Source: CAZGMJ01 sp964526785 (GTDB lineage Bacteria > Planctomycetota > Phycisphaerae > Sedimentisphaerales > Anaerobacaceae). From it: a stretch of DNA of 10,873 nucleotides. The position numbers and the translations under genes are program-made. Below, piece by piece: positions 6,691 through 10,873 of the stretch (its first letter is position 1; each line of letters starts with the position of its first letter). The notes under the pieces were generated by a model. It had not been told where the DNA came from, did not search any database, and saw nothing but the letters and a program-made list of their open reading frames with translations. Location of the stretch: NCBI GenBank assembly GCA_964526785.1, contig CAZGMJ010000108.1:1-10873 (forward strand), in the 5' to 3' direction.

Positions 6691-6945
6691 ATGAAGAGAT
6701 TGCTTTGCCTGATTCTTATGACGCTTTTTGCCGCCGGCTGTTCAAGCCGGCCGACCACCACATTCGTCCAGCCAGGAAAGTCCTATCATGCCATGCTGGA
6801 TGACTTCTGGGAATGCGTCAGCGACGTTACGAGCGGTTCGCCTTCCTGTTCATGCGGAAAGAAATGGGACGAACCCATCGAACAGTGCATGAGGAGCAAA
6901 GGGTACAAGGTTGTGCCCGTGCCGGAAAAGTCATCAAACAGGTGA
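6691..6945 (+). CDS. Small cysteine-containing lipoprotein, function unknown
   Basis: This encodes an 84-residue precursor with a lipoprotein signal peptide: MKR, a hydrophobic run at 4-15, and the lipobox AAGC with acylated C17. The mature part of 68 residues has four more cysteines (C42, C53, C55, C66) in the pattern WEC...CSC...QCMRSKGY, which suggests two disulfide bonds in the periplasm or envelope. I do not recognise the family; a Cys-Met...Lys-Gly-Tyr end occurs in various small envelope proteins. The start at 6691 is set by the signal peptide and by AGAGGGG just before it; the frame is open back to 6655 but those residues would spoil the signal. It converges on the OmcB-like gene, with only 70 bases between the two stops. 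In Chlamydia the OmcB gene is also adjacent to a small Cys-rich lipoprotein gene (omcA), but I see no clear sequence similarity to OmcA. Confidence 0.8.
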   Translation: MKRLLCLILMTLFAAGCSSRPTTTFVQPGKSYHAMLDDFWECVSDVTSGSPSCSCGKKWDEPIEQCMRSKGYKVVPVPEKSSNR

Positions 6946-6961
6946 GCATCCCCAGCAGCGC

Positions 6962-6995
6962 AAGAAAAAGGGCGATCCGACGTCGGACCGCCCTT
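6962..6995 (-). terminator. Rho-independent terminator of the OmcB-like gene
   Basis: Bases 6968-6995 form a 14-bp self-complementary stem with one imperfect pair (G-U in the minus-strand RNA). On the minus strand it is followed by TTTTTCTT (6969-6962). The T-tract is on this side only, so it serves the leftward gene that ends 21 bases before it; it may also slow rightward transcripts of the small lipoprotein gene. Confidence 0.85.
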
Positions 6996-7015
6996 GCTCA
7001 GTATCAGATAACCGC

Positions 7016-8554
7016 CTATTCGTACAGATGCGTTGCCTCGGTTTCCTCGACGGGACGCTCGAATTCACCCGTGTGCATGGTGACTTTGAAACGAACATCC
7101 TTCGGTTCGACAGCTCTGACAACAACCCGCCAGGTAGCCTTGGCCTTTGCCGCGAGACTCTGCAGCGGCGTGAACTCTATCTTGTTGCCCTGGAGGGTAC
7201 CGGTCGTTGCCCCGCTGGAGCCCACGTACTGCTGAGCGTCTTCCAGCATACAGACGATCCGGATGTCCGTCCCCGGCTTCGAGCCCTGGTTGGTGGCTGT
7301 TATGACGTACGTCGTTTGCGAACCAACTTCAACCGGGTCGACCAGGTCGATTACTTCCAGAAGGATCGCCGGGATACCGACAACCGATGTCTCGGCTCTG
7401 GCCTCAACGGCGTCAGCACACTTGGCGCTGGCGGAAGCGGAGTTTGCATACGTGCCCGATCTGTTGGGTGTGTATGTGATGCTGACCTTGCGCGATGCCT
7501 TGGGGGCTATCGTGCCGAGATTCCATACCGCTTTCGCTCCGCTCCTTGTACCTCCGTCGGACATGGTTACATCCGCGACGTTGCCGGGAATGCTGTCTTC
7601 GACGATAGTGTTCTGAGCCGCAGCATCCCCTTTGTTCGTGACGGTTATATCGTACGTAACCTTACGGCCGAGATACTGCTTCTCGGGTCCCTTCTTGGTG
7701 ATCGCGAGAATCGGCTGACGCACCGTCGTGGTCGCGGTGTCCTCGCCCTTGAGACCGCCATCGGCAAGGGCGACGGCCTTGTTCTCATACTTGCCCGTCT
7801 TGGATGCTTTGAGCATAACGGTGAATTGACGTGACTCGCCCGGAGCCAGTGTACCGGCATTTATCTTGATGTTGCCGCCACCCGTTGCGGTTTCCAGGCC
7901 TTCGGGTAGGGCATCGGTAATCTGAACGTCTTGTGCCGGTCCGGTTCCCGGGTTTGTGACAACGAATTTGGCCGGAATGTTGTCGCACAGCATAACTTCC
8001 CGAGGCAGTGTTTTGTCGAGCTTGAGTTTCGGCTCGACCACACGCGAACTGGCACAGGCCGGGATCGTATAGGTGACCGTTGCGCAGGTCTTGACACATT
8101 CGGCCTCGGTAGCCTTGCCTTTGACCTGGATTTCCCTGGTCTCGTTCGGATCGAGGGAATCGATGGTCCAGGTAAGTGTATCGCCTTGTTTCTTGGCTTC
8201 GGGCTGGGCACCGGTCGCTTCGAAGTTGGCCGGGATGTGCTCGGTAATCTTGACATCTGCCAGTGTCACATTACACAGATTCTTGACGGCAATCGTATAG
8301 TTGAAGACCGAATCCAACTGCACTTCGTCCGGCATCTCTTTGGTGATTTGTACGGCCTGACAGGACGACCCGGCCATATTACATGGCAGAGTGCGTGAGA
8401 CGACAAAGGGGCCGCACTCGGTGGCCATCTGGGGTGTTTCGGCCTCAACCTGCGGTGGTGGCGGAGCCTGACGCTTGCCGCACATACAACCGGCGGATAT
8501 AAGAGGAACGATTAGCAGACATGATAACAGCATGATGAGTCGATAGCTTTTCAT
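7016..8554 (-). CDS. OmcB-like DUF11-repeat lipoprotein
   Basis: This is a 512-residue exported lipoprotein: MKSYR, a hydrophobic run, and SAGC with C23 as the probable acylated cysteine. A proline-rich linker (30-34) and a Cys-containing segment follow. Then come four DUF11/OmcB-type beta-sandwich repeats at about 66-165, 175-278, 281-390 and 395-512. Each has the pattern YTIxVxNxG...ADVxITExIP...LxPGExRxxxV. Compared with chlamydial OmcB from memory, the repeat order, the first repeat (CQAVQITKEMP...) and the C-terminus (SSGATTGTLQGNKIEF, ending EATHLYE) appear colinear, so this may be a PVC homologue rather than only a shared domain. It has about 12 mature cysteines, far fewer than OmcB, concentrated in the first 190 residues. 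A structural envelope role is inferred. The start at 8554 has AAAGGAG well placed upstream; the frame is open to 8593 but without a signal peptide. Confidence 0.87.
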   Translation of the reverse strand: MKSYRLIMLLSCLLIVPLISAGCMCGKRQAPPPPQVEAETPQMATECGPFVVSRTLPCNMAGSSCQAVQITKEMPDEVQLDSVFNYTIAVKNLCNVTLADVKITEHIPANFEATGAQPEAKKQGDTLTWTIDSLDPNETREIQVKGKATEAECVKTCATVTYTIPACASSRVVEPKLKLDKTLPREVMLCDNIPAKFVVTNPGTGPAQDVQITDALPEGLETATGGGNIKINAGTLAPGESRQFTVMLKASKTGKYENKAVALADGGLKGEDTATTTVRQPILAITKKGPEKQYLGRKVTYDITVTNKGDAAAQNTIVEDSIPGNVADVTMSDGGTRSGAKAVWNLGTIAPKASRKVSITYTPNRSGTYANSASASAKCADAVEARAETSVVGIPAILLEVIDLVDPVEVGSQTTYVITATNQGSKPGTDIRIVCMLEDAQQYVGSSGATTGTLQGNKIEFTPLQSLAAKAKATWRVVVRAVEPKDVRFKVTMHTGEFERPVEETEATHLYE

Positions 8555-8978
8555 AACAGGCTCCTTTCTGCAAGTGCTTGCCGCAGGCTCCACTGCACGC
8601 GCAACACCTTAGCGCTCATACGACCCGGCCCATGGAGCGGGTGAAACGCGTTACGATCCCAAACAAAAATCAGCATATCACCCAAAGACCGCATGGTGCG
8701 ACGAGCGCGTCCCATAATGGCCATGATGATAGCATTGGTACGCTGTGACGTCAAAACTAAATTAGTGGTTGAGCATAATGGAAAAAGAGATGTGAACGAA
8801 GGTCTTGCGACAGGATGTCACAAAATCGCCGATGCTGTTGCCTTGCTGCCCGTATTATAGGACGCGCTGGCATGGTGCCCTGTTGCAATTTCCTCGCAAA
8901 ATACGCAATTGCGAAGCACGATATCGCTGATGTCGAGAGTATTTGTGGTTTGCGGTCGGCGTTGGCGGGCAAATATGC
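8555..8978. other. 424-bp gap without a gene
   Basis: This stretch separates two leftward genes. It holds the promoter and a leader of about 165 bases for the OmcB-like gene. Beyond that, at 8854-8859, there is a lone minus-strand TATAAT without a -35 at usable distance. Reverse frames at 8551-8754 (67 codons) and 8757-8972 (71 codons) are open but basic, low in complexity and without ribosome binding sites. I see no RNA gene or repeat. Confidence 0.6.
8726..8754 (-). promoter_or_regulatory. Sigma-70-type promoter of the OmcB-like gene
   Basis: On the minus strand TTGACG (8754-8749) and TATCAT (8731-8726) are 17 bases apart, and TGC directly before the second box makes it an extended -10. 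Transcription should begin near 8719, giving a leader of about 165 bases before ATG 8554, long enough for post-transcriptional control. Confidence 0.65.
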
Positions 8979-9869
8979 TTACAATGCAGTCAGCCATTCG
9001 GGCCGCCCCTGGACTCCGAGAGATGCGCGAAATACCCGGCCACCCTGGTCCTCATCGGTCGCACCGGATGCATACTTTTCATCGCCGTTCTCTTGCCTGG
9101 CGGTCGTAATGAACAATTGATTTAGATCGGGCCCGCCGAAAATGACGCTGGAGACGTTCGCGGCCGGGATCAATAATTGGTCAACGATTTGCCCCGCCTG
9201 ATTCAGGCGCAAGACCTTGCCGCCCCGATAGCAGGCTACCCAGAAGAAGCCGTCTGCGTCGATGGTCAACCCGTCAGGCGAACCGTTCTCCGGTGTGCCA
9301 TGATAGAAGGGTTGGGGATTGCTGATGTTTCCGGTACCTGTATCGTAATCATAGCGCGTGATGGTTTTTACGTGGGAGTCGGTGTGATAGAAATGCGGAA
9401 GGTCCAGTGAAAACGTCATGCCGTTTGATGTGCCGATGTCACGCAAAACAGGAACCGGATCGGCATCCTTTTCGAGACGATACAGAATCCCATGCTCGCG
9501 CCGTTCGGTAAATGTACCGGCGAAGATGCGCCCGGCCGGGTCCGTGGTGATGTCGTTGAAGCGCTCGTCGTCCGCCATCCGGATATCATGGAGCAAAGCC
9601 GGAGCCCGACCTGACTCGGCGATACTTCTGTGTGCGAGGCGATACACGCCCGCATCAGTGCACAGAATCATGTCGCCCGATTCGGCAAATGCAAATCCGC
9701 CTACCTGCTGCTCGCCCTGCCAGACAAGTTGGGTCTCTTGCACCGTCCAATCATATCTCCAGATCCTGCGCTTCGGGATATCAGTCCAGTACAGCGCCTG
9801 TTCGGCTGCGTTCCACACGGGACACTCGGCCAATGTGCAGAGCGGATTGTCAATCGAAACGATCTTAAT
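8979..9869 (-). CDS. SMP-30/gluconolactonase (LRE) family protein
   Basis: This family of calcium- or zinc-dependent six-bladed beta-propellers hydrolyses sugar lactones such as gluconolactone; the substrate here is unknown. The binding residues match human SMP-30 in kind and spacing: the opening LAECPVW (E15), RFND (R103, N105), SNGMTFS (N149) and SPDGLTID (D199), counted from the start chosen here. There is no signal peptide, so the enzyme is cytoplasmic. The start is unusual. The first ATG/GTG/TTG candidate is TTG at 9833, but it has no ribosome binding site and would leave only two residues before the metal-binding Glu. The frame is open to a stop at 9902, and ATT at 9869 has GAGG (9875-9878) five bases upstream, giving IKIVSIDNPLCT before LAECPVW and a normal 296-residue length. 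If ATT is rejected, read the gene as 8979-9833. It is divergent from a sulfatase, which suits sulfated-sugar catabolism. Confidence 0.87.
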   Translation of the reverse strand: MKIVSIDNPLCTLAECPVWNAAEQALYWTDIPKRRIWRYDWTVQETQLVWQGEQQVGGFAFAESGDMILCTDAGVYRLAHRSIAESGRAPALLHDIRMADDERFNDITTDPAGRIFAGTFTERREHGILYRLEKDADPVPVLRDIGTSNGMTFSLDLPHFYHTDSHVKTITRYDYDTGTGNISNPQPFYHGTPENGSPDGLTIDADGFFWVACYRGGKVLRLNQAGQIVDQLLIPAANVSSVIFGGPDLNQLFITTARQENGDEKYASGATDEDQGGRVFRASLGVQGRPEWLTAL

Positions 9870-9911
9870 ACGGACCTCACATGCAAAGCTTTGTTGAAAT
9901 CAGTATTATCT

Positions 9912-9940
9912 ATTGTAAGGCCACTCCGCCTCGATGCCAA
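9912..9940 (-). promoter_or_regulatory. Sigma-70-type promoter of the SMP-30-family gene
   Basis: On the minus strand TTGGCA (9940-9935) and TACAAT (9917-9912) are separated by 17 bases. The predicted start near 9905 gives a leader of about 36 bases to the ATT at 9869, or 72 to the TTG at 9833. It is divergent from the sulfatase promoter in the same 177-bp intergenic region. Confidence 0.55.
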
Positions 9941-10007
9941 GGCCGGAAAGAGCCGGCGTCGGTTCCGTTCAATACCGATATACGCGGTGGAGGACGGGTT
10001 GAGGATG

Positions 10008-10016
10008 TGCTATAGT
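10008..10016 (+). promoter_or_regulatory. Extended -10 promoter of the second sulfatase
   Basis: TGCTATAGT is an extended -10 with no clear -35 at 17 bases. The predicted start near 10023 leaves about 24 bases, containing AAGGAG at 10034-10039, before the ATG at 10047. Confidence 0.5.
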
Positions 10017-10046
10017 GAGTACGGCACTTGAATAAGGAGATAGGAC

Positions 10047-10832
10047 ATGGATTCGAAATGGACACGTCGCGGCTTTCTTAAACTTGCGGGCATGTCGGCC
10101 GGTTTTGCCCCCGGTCTGAGCGGTTGCAACCCCTTCAAGAGCCGGGCAACGAACATCCAGCCGAATATCGTCTTCATTATCGTTGATGACATGGGATGGG
10201 CCGATGCCGGCTGCTATGGATCGACCGCTGTTGAGACGCCGCACCTCGACAGAATGGCGGCCCAGGGAATGAGGTTTACCAATGCATATTCCGGTTGCAC
10301 CGTCTGCGCGCCCGCCCGCTCGACGCTCATGACCGGTCAGCACATGGGCCATACCTCCGTCCGCGGCAATACGGGCGGGATCCCGCTGGAAGACAAAGAC
10401 TTTACCGTCGCCGAACTCCTCGGGAGGGCCGGCTATGCCACGGGCGGATTCGGAAAATGGGGCATTGGGGACATAGAGACCGCAGGCGCCGCTGAAAGAC
10501 AGGGTTTCGACACGTTCTTCGGATACTACCATCAGGTCCACGCGCACAACTACTATCCGACCTTTCTGATCGAGGACGGCAGGCATTACCCCCTGCCGGG
10601 CAACGCCGATCTGAACGACCGCCACCCCAAAGGTCCGACGGTGCCGAGAGTTGATCCACAAACGGGTGCCGAGCGTCAGTTCTCCGCATATCTGATCTTC
10701 GAGCGGATGCAGCGGTTTATTCGTGCAAACCGGGACCGGCCTTTCTTCTGCTACGCCCCCTGGACGATCCCCCATGCGAGCTACCACCTGCCCGAGGATG
10801 ATCCGGCCTGGCAGCTATATAGGGTTTGCTGA
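10047..10832 (+). pseudogene. Tat-lipoprotein sulfatase, truncated by an apparent insertion
   Basis: The 5' half of a type I sulfatase is intact. It has a twin-arginine signal TRRGFLKLAG (R7, R8) ending in a good lipobox LSGC (C27), the metal-binding VDD (D47, D48), the formylglycine signature CAPAR followed by TG (C87), GKWG (K137) and the IPHASYH block (H243). AAGGAG lies seven bases before the ATG. The reading then breaks off: after WQLY at about residue 258 a stop follows within four codons at 10830-10832. Sulfatases of this type usually have 450-550 residues; the missing part carries the second Asp-Asn/His metal site and a catalytic Lys, so this product should be inactive. The break coincides with an IS-like end at 10822. 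The rest of the gene may lie beyond the element, outside the window. Its C-P-type signature and lipobox distinguish it from the first sulfatase. Confidence 0.82.
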
Positions 10833-10873
10833 ACAAGTCGTAGTGGGTTTGTGTCAACACCTTTGAACATCGA
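10822..10873. mobile_element. Probable left end of an IS5/IS903-type insertion sequence (partial)
   Basis: GGGTTTGCTGAACAAGTC at 10822-10839 matches, from memory, 14 of 18 bases of the IS903 terminal inverted repeat GGCTTTGTTGAATAAATC. It starts exactly where the sulfatase homology ends. TGTCAA at 10852-10857 is a TTGACA box on the minus strand, pointing out of the element, as many IS ends have. Transposase and the other end are not in the window, so the boundary and family are inferred. Confidence 0.5.

Noticed and set aside
8551..8754. 67-codon reverse ORF in the leader of the OmcB-like gene, considered as a leader peptide
   Set aside because: Its start codon lies at the -35 box, upstream of the predicted transcription start, and it has no ribosome binding site.

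Overview
The window looks like a chromosomal segment of a PVC-superphylum bacterium, most likely a planctomycete of the Phycisphaerae type. Grounds: two exported (Tat-type) sulfatases, a DUF11 lipoprotein that appears colinear with chlamydial OmcB, a SpoVG homologue directly behind ispE, and a FlgM-like protein. The lineage is inferred from gene content; there is no marker gene.

Layout. 1-121: probable 3' end of an upstream gene, then a hairpin. 270-2492 (+): MMPL/RND-family transporter, with a possible 12-codon leader ORF over its start. 2687-4120 (+): Tat-exported type I sulfatase. 4121-4627: 507 bp without a convincing gene, holding candidate regulatory sites for the next gene. 4628-4909 (+): FlgM-like anti-sigma factor. 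5040-6401 (-): ispE-spoVG operon with an extended -10 promoter. 6691-6945 (+): small cysteine-containing lipoprotein. 7016-8554 (-): OmcB-like DUF11 lipoprotein with a clear intrinsic terminator and promoter. 8979-9869 (-): SMP-30/gluconolactonase-family enzyme, apparently with an ATT start. 10047-10832 (+): second Tat-lipoprotein sulfatase, cut off after about 258 residues by what looks like the terminal inverted repeat of an IS5/IS903-type element running off the window.

How the parts fit. The sulfatases and the SMP-30-type lactonase fit breakdown of sulfated polysaccharides and oxidised sugars. IspE supplies isoprenoid precursors and SpoVG is a nucleic-acid-binding regulator; their tandem order also occurs in Firmicutes. 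The two convergent lipoproteins recall, in size and function class only, the chlamydial omcA/omcB pair of envelope proteins.

Most worth a second look: the OmcB-like protein and its small lipoprotein neighbour; a SpoVG with a zinc ribbon inserted in its core; and the IS-like end that truncates the second sulfatase. No defence system, CRISPR array, rRNA or tRNA was seen.
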